Shown here piece by piece: positions 8,792 to 15,029 of a DNA stretch of 64,000 nucleotides; positions within the stretch are counted from its first letter, which is position 1; each line of letters begins with the position of its first letter. Below the pieces are notes generated by a model. It had not been told where the DNA came from. It was given only the letters and a program-made list of their open reading frames with translations, and did not search any database. The stretch is from an uncultured Alphaproteobacteria bacterium. GTDB taxonomy: Bacteria; Pseudomonadota; Alphaproteobacteria; Micavibrionales; Micavibrionaceae. The stretch lies in assembly GCA_900696495.1 (NCBI GenBank), contig CAADGI010000017.1:60121-124120 (forward strand), read 5' to 3'. The translations under genes and the position numbers were made by a program.

Positions 8792-9532
8792 ATGAAAAGG
8801 CTAATGAACGTGCCAAAAGCAACGATACTTAGCGTTGACGACGACGAAAATCTGCAGTTGGTCGTAGGGCAATACCTCGAAGATGACGGGTACCGAGTCC
8901 TGAAAGCGGTTAGCGGCAAAGACATGCAGGAAAAGCTGCCGAATTGCGCGGCTGATGTCGTGCTGCTCGATCTCGTTTTACCGGATGCGGAAGGCTTCAG
9001 CCTCATCAGTCATATTCGCGAGAGAAGCAAAGCATCCATTATCATCGTCAGCGGCAAAAGCGACACGACGGAAAAAATCGTCGGTCTCGAAATGGGCGCA
9101 GACGATTACATTACGAAGCCTTTCGAGATGCGCGAACTGTCGGCACGAATCAAAGCCGTTCTTCGACGCGCCAACGTCGAAATCACCAACGAGAATAATC
9201 CTCAGCAAAGCGGACCGGATAAAATTTTCTTCGCCGGCTGGTGCCTGGACCGCACGCAATATCAATTGTTCGATGAAAAGAATCGCTCGGCTGATTTAAC
9301 GACTGGAGAATTCAAATTGCTTGAAGCGCTCCTGCTTTCTCCGAATCGGGCACTTAGCCGCGAATTCCTTTTCGAATTGACCCGCACCGGAAATTTTGAT
9401 TCGTACGATCGCGCGATTGATATCCAGATCGGCCGAATCCGCAAGAAACTCAAAGACGATCCGCAGGACCCCAAATTCATTAAAACCGTGCGCGGCGTCG
9501 GCTATATGTTCACCGGCCAGATCGAAGGTTAA
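8792..9532 (+). CDS. OmpR/PhoB-family response regulator
   Basis: A 246-residue two-domain regulator. The receiver has the acidic pair SVDDDEN, phospho-acceptor Asp60 in VVLLDLVLPDAEG and the conserved lysine in YITKPFEMREL. The C-terminal winged helix (about 150-240) ends with RIRKKLKDDPQDPKFIKTVRGVGYMF, typical of DNA-binding Trans_reg_C domains. It is divergent from the ECF sigma gene across 148 bases. It is not PhyR, because PhyR has an N-terminal sigma-like domain. No cognate kinase is adjacent; the hybrid kinase at 5729 is a candidate source of phosphate. An in-frame ATG at 8804 is an alternative start. Confidence 0.9.
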   Translation: MKRLMNVPKATILSVDDDENLQLVVGQYLEDDGYRVLKAVSGKDMQEKLPNCAADVVLLDLVLPDAEGFSLISHIRERSKASIIIVSGKSDTTEKIVGLEMGADDYITKPFEMRELSARIKAVLRRANVEITNENNPQQSGPDKIFFAGWCLDRTQYQLFDEKNRSADLTTGEFKLLEALLLSPNRALSREFLFELTRTGNFDSYDRAIDIQIGRIRKKLKDDPQDPKFIKTVRGVGYMFTGQIEG

Positions 9533-9545
9533 AGCCCGCCAGACC

Positions 9546-9570
9546 GGAACTTTTCTCCCATGAGAGTGTT
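9546..9570 (+). promoter_or_regulatory. EcfG-type promoter for the YqjD-like operon
   Basis: GGAAC (9546-9550), 17 bases, GTT (9568-9570; N16 plus TGTT). It lies 33 bases before the ATG at 9604, which itself has a strong AAGGAGG site. Confidence 0.65.
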
Positions 9571-9603
9571 GGTAGAAATGCTATCAACAAAAGGAGGAAT
9601 CCC

Positions 9604-9963
9604 ATGGCAAAAAGCAAAACCGATTATAACAATTCGAATCAGGACAACGATTATTCGTCGCTGCGCGCGCTCAGCCCGAACGCATTGAAAGACGAGTATC
9701 CTGAGATCGATAACATCAAAGACGATCTCGCCAGCCTGAAAGATGATGTCGTGTCGCTTACACAGCACGTAAAATCAAACGGCGGCAAGCACGTTGAAGA
9801 TGCAAAGCGCTTTGCAGGCAAGCAGCTTGATAAAGCACGCAAAGCAGGTGAAAAGACGCTTCATAACCTTGAGAACCGAGTCACGGAAAAACCCGGACAG
9901 GCTCTGGCGATCGCATTCTTTGCAGGCTTGGCCGCAAGCTTCCTGCTTGGAAAGCGCCGGTAA
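9604..9963 (+). CDS. YqjD/ElaB-like (DUF883) membrane-anchored protein
   Basis: A 119-residue protein with a charged, helical N-terminal part (residues 1-90, Lys/Asp/Glu rich and probably coiled) and a single C-terminal membrane helix ALAIAFFAGLAASFLLG followed by KRR. This is the layout of the YqjD/ElaB/DUF883 family, tail-anchored inner membrane proteins that can bind ribosomes and appear in stationary phase in Escherichia coli. The start has a perfect AAGGAGG site. It is followed 5 bases later by a second small membrane protein gene, as yqjD is by yqjE, and an EcfG-type promoter precedes it. Confidence 0.75.
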   Translation: MAKSKTDYNNSNQDNDYSSLRALSPNALKDEYPEIDNIKDDLASLKDDVVSLTQHVKSNGGKHVEDAKRFAGKQLDKARKAGEKTLHNLENRVTEKPGQALAIAFFAGLAASFLLGKRR

Positions 9964-9968
9964 AACCC

Positions 9969-10391
9969 ATGGCCGCCCCCTCGCTCGAGCAAGCGATTAT
10001 TTCGCTGCTGATGCAGGAATCAAGGCCCGTCCGCACCAAAATGGAACCTGCATTGCTTTTCGCGGGTTTCCTGGCGGTCGCGGGCGGCGGTTTCCTCGTG
10101 GCTGCCGGTTATGACTGGCTGATCACAAACTACGATTTACAGACTGCCCGCCTAGTTATAGGTGCGGGCACGATGTCGCTGGGTATAATCATCGCTGCTG
10201 CGGTTTACAGCATATACGCTGAAAAACGCAAGCAAATCGAGGGTTATTACAGCATACTGAAAAACAACATCCATACCGCTCTCGAAGTCGTGGGCGAGGA
10301 ACTGGAAGAACCCATCAGGGAAAACCCGAAAACTGCCGTGATGATTGCCAGCCTGGCTGGCTACATCGCCGCGGAAAAGCTGCTGCATTAA
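9969..10391 (+). CDS. Small two-helix membrane protein (YqjE-like position)
   Basis: A 140-residue protein with two membrane segments, ALLFAGFLAVAGGGFLVAAG (about 32-51) and LVIGAGTMSLGIIIAAAVYS (about 63-82), followed by a charged helical C-terminal part ending in a weakly hydrophobic tail. I do not recognise a defined family; by gene order and topology it resembles YqjE/holin-like partners of YqjD proteins. It is cotranscribed with the YqjD-like gene (5-base gap) and so is probably stress-induced. Confidence 0.6.
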   Translation: MAAPSLEQAIISLLMQESRPVRTKMEPALLFAGFLAVAGGGFLVAAGYDWLITNYDLQTARLVIGAGTMSLGIIIAAAVYSIYAEKRKQIEGYYSILKNNIHTALEVVGEELEEPIRENPKTAVMIASLAGYIAAEKLLH

Positions 10392-10412
10392 TTACGGGAT
10401 CCTGAGCCGAAG

Positions 10413-10438
10413 GGAACTTACTCCTATCGATGGATGTT
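10413..10438 (+). promoter_or_regulatory. EcfG-type promoter for the 55-residue membrane protein gene
   Basis: GGAAC (10413-10417), 18 bases, GTT (10436-10438; N17 plus TGTT). It lies 32 bases before the ATG at 10471. Confidence 0.55.
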
Positions 10439-10470
10439 GGTACCGCAGAACCACAGAGAGGAAAATTACA

Positions 10471-10638
10471 ATGACTGACAAAGGTTTATTGACACTCATT
10501 GCCGTTTTGCTTGTCGCCATTCTCGCGGTATTGTTTGTTCAATACAATCAGCCGAAAGATGATGGAATTTCAGGCAGCGTCGGTGAAGTTGTTGAGGAAA
10601 TCGGCGACGAAATTGATGACAACACAACAGCGAGATAG
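10471..10638 (+). CDS. Small single-pass membrane protein with acidic tail
   Basis: A 55-residue protein. One membrane helix, LLTLIAVLLVAILAVLFVQY (residues 6-25), is followed by a very acidic tail containing VGEVVEEIGDEIDD. The start ATG has an AGAGAGG site 9 bases before it. It is followed 9 bases later by a 23-residue membrane peptide gene and then a terminator, so the two form a miniature operon under an EcfG-type promoter. Function unknown; the size and topology fit stress-induced small membrane proteins. Confidence 0.7.
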   Translation: MTDKGLLTLIAVLLVAILAVLFVQYNQPKDDGISGSVGEVVEEIGDEIDDNTTAR

Positions 10639-10647
10639 GAGAACAGG

Positions 10648-10719
10648 ATGAGAAGCTTTCTGATGTTTCTGATCGGGGTCCCCATCCCCATCATCATTCT
10701 TTACAACATTTTCTTTTAA
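10648..10719 (+). CDS. 23-residue hydrophobic membrane peptide
   Basis: The frame MRSFLMFLIGVPIPIIILYN plus IFF is preceded by a good TAGGAGA site (10636-10642). The peptide is a single membrane helix broken by the central VPIP. Similar tiny G-I/V-P-I-P-I-I-I peptides occur in other proteobacteria beside stress genes. It follows the 55-residue membrane protein gene and is closed by a terminator 3 bases after the stop, which supports it as a real gene. Confidence 0.65.
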   Translation: MRSFLMFLIGVPIPIIILYNIFF

Positions 10720-10720
10720 A

Positions 10721-10752
10721 CACAAAAGCCCGGTTTCCCGGGCTTTTTTTTC
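10721..10752 (+). terminator. Terminator of the small membrane protein operon
   Basis: AAAAGCCCGG-TTT-CCGGGCTTTTTTTT hairpin directly after the stop of the 23-residue gene. Confidence 0.9.
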
Positions 10753-10810
10753 GAACAATTCCGCATTTCAAGCGTAGGAATATAAGGAAATTTCAACTAC
10801 GGAGAATTCA

Positions 10811-11017
10811 ATGAACTGGGAAACTCAAAAACTTTGTACCGATGTAAACAATTACGAACTTGTCGTTGAGAAGCAAAAGAGCGCAGCTCAATGTTCTCAG
10901 AAGAAAGAATCATGGAAATGGATTGTTTCGTTCGGCGGAGCCATTGTATCAACTGGCAGCGTAAACAATCTGCAACGGGCCCAAGAATTGGCCCTCGCCA
11001 ACGTTCCCAAAAGTTAA
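10811..11017 (+). CDS. Small soluble protein of unknown function (68 aa)
   Basis: A 68-residue protein with CGGAGA before the ATG and its own terminator downstream. The sequence has a WKWIVSFGGAIVSTGSV core that may form a beta hairpin, then a short helix NLQRAQELALANV, similar in feel to small DUF-type stress proteins. I do not recognise the family. A degenerate promoter CGAAC-N16-CGTA at 10752-10776 resembles the EcfG consensus but has two mismatches. Confidence 0.6.
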   Translation: MNWETQKLCTDVNNYELVVEKQKSAAQCSQKKESWKWIVSFGGAIVSTGSVNNLQRAQELALANVPKS

Positions 11018-11035
11018 GCCTTTAGCACTTACAAC

Positions 11036-11067
11036 AAAAACCCGCCGGTAAACCTGGCGGGTTTTTA
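11036..11067 (+). terminator. Terminator after the 68-residue gene
   Basis: AAAAACCCGCC-GGTAAACCT-GGCGGGTTTTT hairpin 18 bases after the stop, in the gap to a convergent gene; it may serve both. Confidence 0.85.
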
Positions 11068-11084
11068 ATTCCTGAAGGAAGCGA

Positions 11085-11303
11085 TTACTGATAATGGGGG
11101 CGATCACCCTTCATATCCTCGATAACTTTCACGAGGCGTTCCATCTCCGTATCATGCATGTAATGCAGATCATGGTAAGGATCCTTAAATTCATAAGTGA
11201 TAGGATCTTGGTCTTTGTCTTGAAATAAATACCGCTGCAAGGATACGGCCCAGTTTTTTAGGCCTTGCCCAGGCCCCGAAAAAATCGAGCGTAGTATTTT
11301 CAT
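11085..11303 (-). CDS. Small protein of unknown function (72 aa)
   Basis: A 72-residue, mostly polar protein starting MKILRSIFSGPGQG; the middle holds QDPITYEFKDPYHDLHYMHD. No signal peptide is clear and I do not recognise the family. The start at 11303 is preferred over upstream ATGs because AAAGGA lies just before it and because a perfect EcfG-type promoter at 11352-11328 would start transcription near 11320, inside the longer version of the frame. Confidence 0.6.
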   Translation of the reverse strand: MKILRSIFSGPGQGLKNWAVSLQRYLFQDKDQDPITYEFKDPYHDLHYMHDTEMERLVKVIEDMKGDRPHYQ

Positions 11304-11327
11304 ATTTTTTTCCTTTCTACTTCTCCC

Positions 11328-11352
11328 AACGATCTCCCTCATAAACTGTTCC
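11328..11352 (-). promoter_or_regulatory. EcfG-type promoter for the 72-residue protein gene
   Basis: Minus strand GGAAC (11352-11348), 16 bases, CGTT (11331-11328): exact consensus, 24 bases before the start at 11303. It lies directly behind the terminator of the EF-hand gene, so it is a separate unit. Confidence 0.75.
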
Positions 11353-11355
11353 ATA

Positions 11356-11382
11356 GAAAACCGCCCTTTTGGGGCGGTTTTC
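11356..11382 (-). terminator. Terminator after the EF-hand gene
   Basis: GAAAACCGCCC-TTTT-GGGCGGTTTTC-type hairpin, 20 bases after the EF-hand stop at 11403, with a T-run on the minus strand. Confidence 0.85.
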
Positions 11383-11402
11383 TCTGAAAAGGAGGCTGGG
11401 CC

Positions 11403-11951
11403 TTAATTCTGGTAACGCTCGGGCTCGTTAACAGGGGCGCGAGTCAGCTCCATATAGGCCTCGTCCCACTCCTCGGCGTTGATGAGCTTGTCCTCGTCGT
11501 CATCGAGCACTTCATAGCCGGTGCCGATGAATTCATTGGCCGACAGGCCATCCATATTGTCATCGAAACGCATAAGTTGCGATTGCTTGATGAAGGTTTC
11601 TTCGCTGTGATCGACTTTTTCCGGCACGCCGTCATCATCGAAATCCACCTGCAGCGTGGTCTCTTTTTCCATCGGAATAACGGTCATAAAGCGCTTTTGC
11701 TTAAACTCGATATTGTCGATCGAACCGTTTTTGTCGTTATCAAAAATGTCGAACAGGTACTGGCCGACCTCTTTCATTGACAGGATGCCATTTTTGTCGG
11801 TGTCGAATACAATCAGGTTTACTTTGTTGACATCCGGAATGTCTTTTTGCTGAACGCTGACCTTGGTGGTCACTGTCTCGGCCTGGGCCGCGGTGCTGAA
11901 ACCGATCAACGCGACAGCAGCAGCAGCCGTCATGAGGTACATAGTCTTCAT
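11403..11951 (-). CDS. Secreted EF-hand calcium-binding protein
   Basis: A 182-residue exported protein. The N-terminus has a signal peptide with hydrophobic core and AQA-ET cleavage site (about residues 20-24). Four EF-hand-like loops follow: DTDKNGILSMKE, DNDKNGSIDNIE, DDNMDGLSANE and DDDEDKLINAEE; the third is shortened. It probably binds calcium in the periplasm. The start at 11951 is chosen because GGGAG is 8 bases upstream; the ATG at 11957 would be too close. A perfect EcfG-type promoter precedes it and a terminator follows. Confidence 0.85.
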   Translation of the reverse strand: MKTMYLMTAAAAVALIGFSTAAQAETVTTKVSVQQKDIPDVNKVNLIVFDTDKNGILSMKEVGQYLFDIFDNDKNGSIDNIEFKQKRFMTVIPMEKETTLQVDFDDDGVPEKVDHSEETFIKQSQLMRFDDNMDGLSANEFIGTGYEVLDDDEDKLINAEEWDEAYMELTRAPVNEPERYQN

Positions 11952-11988
11952 AATCATTCTCCCTTCGAGATATGTGTTGTGCCCAGCT

Positions 11989-12013
11989 AACGCAGGGCCC
12001 GTTTTTAGGTTCC
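11989..12013 (-). promoter_or_regulatory. EcfG-type promoter for the EF-hand gene
   Basis: Minus strand GGAAC (12013-12009), 16 bases, CGTT (11992-11989): exact consensus, 37 bases before the start at 11951. Confidence 0.75.
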
Positions 12014-12124
12014 AATTCCTTTGTTACAAAAATGAAACAAAATATTTCAAAAGGCTTACATAAGGGACATATGGAGGTTACCGGGGGTCCTTACGCTTAA
12101 AAGATAACAAGGAGATTCGAAGTC

Positions 12125-12376
12125 ATGATGAACGTCCCGGAAATACTGAATAGCGTTACACATCCGCTGGTATCGTCCATTTACCTCAAAAAGAATTATA
12201 GCGGTATGCATGATCCCGAAGATGTCCTGGTAATTGAAACGAATTTTTCGAACAGCGACGCGGAAGAGGATTTCGATTCCCGTTTGTCCGAGTTGCTGTA
12301 CGATCTTAAGGATTTGCAGATTCAGGCCGAGGAGAAAATCGGCCATTTCGACCGCGTCGATATCAGGACCTGCTAA
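12125..12376 (+). CDS. Small acidic protein of unknown function (83 aa)
   Basis: An 83-residue protein with AAGGAG 10 bases before the first of two adjacent ATG codons (12125 and 12128). It is acidic, with a helical second half DSRLSELLYDLKDLQIQAEEK, and has no signal peptide or membrane segment. I do not recognise the family. It ends shortly before a strong terminator. No EcfG-type promoter was found in front of it, unlike most neighbours. Confidence 0.6.
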   Translation: MMNVPEILNSVTHPLVSSIYLKKNYSGMHDPEDVLVIETNFSNSDAEEDFDSRLSELLYDLKDLQIQAEEKIGHFDRVDIRTC

Positions 12377-12411
12377 CGAGTTTTTCCCTCCCCCACCCAA
12401 CCACCTCAGGC

Positions 12412-12447
12412 CGGCTACAGTCCTTCGGGACTGTCCGGCTTATTTTT
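12412..12447 (+). terminator. Terminator after the 83-residue gene
   Basis: GCCGG-CT-ACAGTCC-TTCG-GGACTGT-CCGGC hairpin followed by TTATTTTTT. Confidence 0.88.
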
Positions 12448-12449
12448 TG

Positions 12450-12474
12450 GGAACATTTTCAAAGAAAAAACGTT
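12450..12474 (+). promoter_or_regulatory. EcfG-type promoter for the PRC-barrel gene
   Basis: GGAAC (12450-12454), 16 bases, CGTT (12471-12474): exact consensus. Transcription would start near 12480, which rules out the ATG at 12478 as start codon. Confidence 0.78.
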
Positions 12475-12513
12475 TGAATGTTGAACAACCCTATCCAGAT
12501 GAAGGAAAAAGTC

Positions 12514-13371
12514 ATGATTATTAAGAACAAGCTTTTAATCGCCGCGTCCGTCGCCGCCGTAGCTGTAAGCATGCCGGCATGGGCTGAAACTTCGGCCAAT
12601 GTAAATGCCGAAGTCAAAGGCGATGCGCCTTCCCTCTCGCAGGATGCCAAGCGGGAGTGGGAAAATGTAAAAGAAGGCGCCGCCGAAGCTGCGGATAAAA
12701 CGTCCAAGGCCGTTGAAAACGCCTATGAAGACATTAAAGCCACGGTGATCGGCGAAGAAGAAACCTCAACCGCGTCGACCGTCACGATCGATTCGCGCGC
12801 CACGGCGTCCGGCATGATCGGCCAGCCGGTTCTTGACACCAACGGCAAGAAAATCGCCAGCGTCCAGGACATCATCATTGATGCCGATGGCAACGCGAAA
12901 ATGGTTGTCCTTGCAGACGGTGGTTTTATGGGCATTGGCACCAAGCTCGCTGCCTTTGACTATGATCTCGTATCACAGCGCCAGAAGGACGGCGACGTGA
13001 TCATGCCGATCACTCAAGACACGCTGAACAAAGTCGCGCCGTTCTCATACGAAGCGAAAGATGCCGAGAAAGACGCCAAAGTCCGCGTGATTCCGGCTAA
13101 CGGCATCAGCGTCGCCCGCCTCCTCGAAGGCCAGGTCCTGAACCAGAAGAAAGAGAACGTCGCTGAAATCGACAACATCTCTTTCAGCAATGGCGAAGCC
13201 AGCCAGATCATTATCGGCTTTGACAAAACGCTGGGCCTCGGCGGCGAAAAGGCAGCCATGAGCTTTGAAGGTTCGAGAATTGTCCGCGAAGACAATAACA
13301 ATCTTGACGTTCAGTTGACGGCAAGCCAGACGGCCAACTTCGAGAACTTCAAGAAGACGGCCACTAACTAG
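12514..13371 (+). CDS. Exported protein with two PRC-barrel domains
   Basis: A 285-residue protein. The signal peptide IIKNKLLIAASVAAVAVSMP ends at AWA. A charged helical linker (about 25-80) is followed by a first PRC-barrel (about 95-170, with IGQPVLDTNGKKIASVQDII) and a second, more divergent one (about 195-265, with LEGQVLNQKKENVAEIDNI). PRC-barrel proteins of this kind are common in alphaproteobacterial stress regulons; their role is unclear. The start at 12514 is set by AAGGA just upstream and by the EcfG-type promoter at 12450-12474, which excludes the two upstream ATGs at or near its transcription start. Confidence 0.85.
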   Translation: MIIKNKLLIAASVAAVAVSMPAWAETSANVNAEVKGDAPSLSQDAKREWENVKEGAAEAADKTSKAVENAYEDIKATVIGEEETSTASTVTIDSRATASGMIGQPVLDTNGKKIASVQDIIIDADGNAKMVVLADGGFMGIGTKLAAFDYDLVSQRQKDGDVIMPITQDTLNKVAPFSYEAKDAEKDAKVRVIPANGISVARLLEGQVLNQKKENVAEIDNISFSNGEASQIIIGFDKTLGLGGEKAAMSFEGSRIVREDNNNLDVQLTASQTANFENFKKTATN

Positions 13372-13378
13372 TTTACCC

Positions 13379-13412
13379 CAAAGGCGGCCCGCCCTCCTTT
13401 CCGGGATGGGCC
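13379..13412 (+). repeat. Inverted repeat between PRC-barrel and CsbD-like genes
   Basis: GGCGGCCCGCCC and GGGATGGGCCGCC form a GC-rich hairpin with a short loop. It lacks a T-run, so it may be an attenuator, an RNA-stabilising stem or a weak terminator between two cotranscribed genes. Confidence 0.55.
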
Positions 13413-13447
13413 GCCTCTTCAACCAACACCAAATAAGGAGAAAAACT

Positions 13448-13651
13448 ATGAACAAGGACATTTTCGAAGGTAAATGGAAACAGGTAAAAGGCGACGTTCA
13501 GAAGAAATGGGGTCGCCTGACCAATGACGCTCTTGATGAGATCAACGGCGACAGCGAAAAACTGATCGGCAAAATACAGGAAAGCTACGGCATTGCCCGT
13601 GATGAAGCTGAGAAGCAACTGAACGAATGGAATAAATCCCGGGCTGCATAA
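13448..13651 (+). CDS. CsbD-like stress protein
   Basis: A 67-residue, highly charged, helical protein with FEGKWKQVKGDVQKKWGRLT at its N-terminus, the hallmark of the CsbD family, followed by GDSEKLIGKIQESYGIARDEAEKQLNEW. CsbD proteins are small cytoplasmic proteins induced by general stress in many bacteria; the molecular role is unknown. AAGGAG sits 9 bases before the ATG. It has no clear promoter of its own and may be cotranscribed with the PRC-barrel gene 76 bases upstream. Confidence 0.9.
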   Translation: MNKDIFEGKWKQVKGDVQKKWGRLTNDALDEINGDSEKLIGKIQESYGIARDEAEKQLNEWNKSRAA

Positions 13652-13669
13652 TTAAAGTTTCAATATTCT

Positions 13670-13707
13670 AAAAGAGCGTGGATGCAAAGCGTCTGCGCTC
13701 TTTTTTA
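13670..13707 (+). terminator. Terminator after the CsbD-like gene
   Basis: AAAAGAGCG-N17-CGCTCTTTTTT hairpin, 19 bases after the stop. Confidence 0.82.
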
Positions 13708-13732
13708 TTGAGATGGATAAATTTCCCGCGGG

Positions 13733-13757
13733 GGAACTTCAATGCAGACTACACGTT
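13733..13757 (+). promoter_or_regulatory. EcfG-type promoter for the 65-residue and glycine-zipper genes
   Basis: GGAAC (13733-13737), 16 bases, CGTT (13754-13757): exact consensus, 33 bases before the ATG at 13790. Confidence 0.75.
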
Positions 13758-13789
13758 TGTAAATCATACGAATGCGAAGGAGTAATATC

Positions 13790-13987
13790 ATGAAAAACAG
13801 CCTTATGCGGGAAGTGGAGGATTTTGAAAACGTTGTCTTCGTATGTTTCGGACGCCCTGATGGCGCCGATCTTCCGCAGGTGAATGATGATGATGGAATC
13901 GTCATCGACCTCATGCAGGAGATGACTGGCAAACCAATCCATGAAATCGAAGCCGAGTTTTACCACCAGACTGAAGTAACTCAATAA
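13790..13987 (+). CDS. Small acidic protein of unknown function (65 aa)
   Basis: A 65-residue soluble acidic protein with VVFVCFGRPDGADLPQVNDD in the middle and MTGKPIHEIEAEFYHQ near the end. I do not recognise the family. The start at 13790 is preferred over ATG 13772 because AAGGAG (13778-13783) lies 7 bases before it. It is probably cotranscribed with the glycine-zipper lipoprotein gene 22 bases downstream under a shared EcfG-type promoter. Confidence 0.6.
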   Translation: MKNSLMREVEDFENVVFVCFGRPDGADLPQVNDDDGIVIDLMQEMTGKPIHEIEAEFYHQTEVTQ

Positions 13988-14009
13988 GAGTAAACAAAGG
14001 AGAAGCATC

Positions 14010-14246
14010 ATGTCTTTGAGACACACAACTTTAATTGCCGCATTTCTGGCCGTGACGCTGGGCGTTGCCGGTTGCGGCACGTCGAAAACTGAACGCGCCC
14101 TGAGCGGCGGCGCGATCGGCGCAGGCGCCGGCGCGGTCGGCAGTTCGCTGACAGGCGGCAGCCCGTGGGCCGGCGCTGTCATCGGCGGTGCGGCCGGTGC
14201 GGCGACAGGCGCATTGACCGACGAGGACGACATCAACCTCGACTAA
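14010..14246 (+). CDS. Glycine-zipper lipoprotein
   Basis: A 78-residue exported protein. The signal peptide ends in a lipobox LGVAG-C (Cys21-22), so the mature protein is probably lipid-anchored in the outer membrane. The body is a glycine zipper, GGAIGAGAGAVGSSLTGGSP and AVIGGAAGAATGALTD, as in the OsmB/17 kDa surface antigen-like family. AAAGGAGA precedes the ATG. It is the second gene of a small stress operon and is closed by a terminator. Confidence 0.85.
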   Translation: MSLRHTTLIAAFLAVTLGVAGCGTSKTERALSGGAIGAGAGAVGSSLTGGSPWAGAVIGGAAGAATGALTDEDDINLD

Positions 14247-14259
14247 ACAATTTCCAATT

Positions 14260-14306
14260 AAAAAATCGCGAAAGTTAAGCCCATCGCTGCTTCCGCGATT
14301 TTTTTA
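14260..14306 (+). terminator. Bidirectional terminator between glycine-zipper and ExoD-like genes
   Basis: AAAAAATCGCG and CGCGATTTTTTT form an 11-bp stem with a 23-base loop. It lies between convergent genes and has T-runs on both strands. Confidence 0.75.
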
Positions 14307-14308
14307 TT

Positions 14309-14896
14309 CTATTTCAAAAAAGCCAAAAGAAACGGAAACAATACTGCGGCCACAATGCAGAACGCAAAACCAAAAAGCGTCAGCAGGCCGTCGCGCAGGC
14401 ATATTCCTGCGGCAAACAGTAAAACAGGTAATGAGAAAAGCGCCGGGACAAACGGGACAAAACCGATCATCGCCATGATAACCGCCAGCGCCATACACAA
14501 AACTGCAATCACGCGCTGGGAAATATCCTTGGTCAAAAATTCATAACGCGGGGTGGCGAACTCATCCATGGCCTCAGCGTAAGGCTTTGTCTTTTCAATG
14601 GCGTTTGAGAGCTTTTTACGGCTGATGGAGACCTTTCCCAATGGAGACGGCAGCCAGGGCTTTTTAAGGCCAATCACAAGTTGCCCTGCCACCAGACAGA
14701 TCACAACCGCACAGCCTGCCGGCACGCCAGGAATAGCGCCCGTCGGCAATACGGTAATCAAAGCCGGAACCAGCAAAAGCGCGCCAAATCCCCTTTTTTC
14801 AAGGGCTTCGACAATATCGGCGAGAGAAACGCTCTTTTGTCCCTCAATAGTTTCGTCCAGCGTATCAAGCAATTTGGTGAGTTTAGTACTTCGCAT
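14309..14896 (-). CDS. ExoD-family membrane protein
   Basis: A 195-residue membrane protein beginning MRSTKLTKLLDTLDETIEG. The pattern LEKRGFGALLLVPALITVLP followed by GAIPGVP matches the ExoD (exopolysaccharide synthesis) family, which has four or five membrane helices. The start at 14896 has AAGGAT before it; the same frame runs on upstream to 15226, but that part is antisense to motA and is rejected. A near-match EcfG-type promoter, GAAAC-N17-CGTT, lies at 14944-14919. The biochemical function of ExoD proteins is not known. Confidence 0.82.
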   Translation of the reverse strand: MRSTKLTKLLDTLDETIEGQKSVSLADIVEALEKRGFGALLLVPALITVLPTGAIPGVPAGCAVVICLVAGQLVIGLKKPWLPSPLGKVSISRKKLSNAIEKTKPYAEAMDEFATPRYEFLTKDISQRVIAVLCMALAVIMAMIGFVPFVPALFSLPVLLFAAGICLRDGLLTLFGFAFCIVAAVLFPFLLAFLK

Positions 14897-14918
14897 AATA
14901 CATCCTTTACTTCCCACC

Positions 14919-14944
14919 AACGGCCTTAAACCCTTAAAAGTTTC
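14919..14944 (-). promoter_or_regulatory. Possible EcfG-type promoter for the ExoD-like gene
   Basis: Minus strand GAAAC (14944-14940), 17 bases, CGTT (14922-14919). There is one mismatch in the -35 element; it lies 23 bases before the start at 14896. Confidence 0.4.
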
Positions 14945-15029
14945 ATGAAATCGCGGATTCCCGGGGCTTTCGCCGGGCAAAACTTCATAGTAAGGTAGCC
15001 AGACAAAAAACCCGGTGGCATAATAAATT

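Noticed and set aside
8792..9532. Response regulator beside the ECF sigma gene as PhyR
   Set aside because: PhyR has an N-terminal sigma-like domain and C-terminal receiver; this protein has an N-terminal receiver and C-terminal winged helix.
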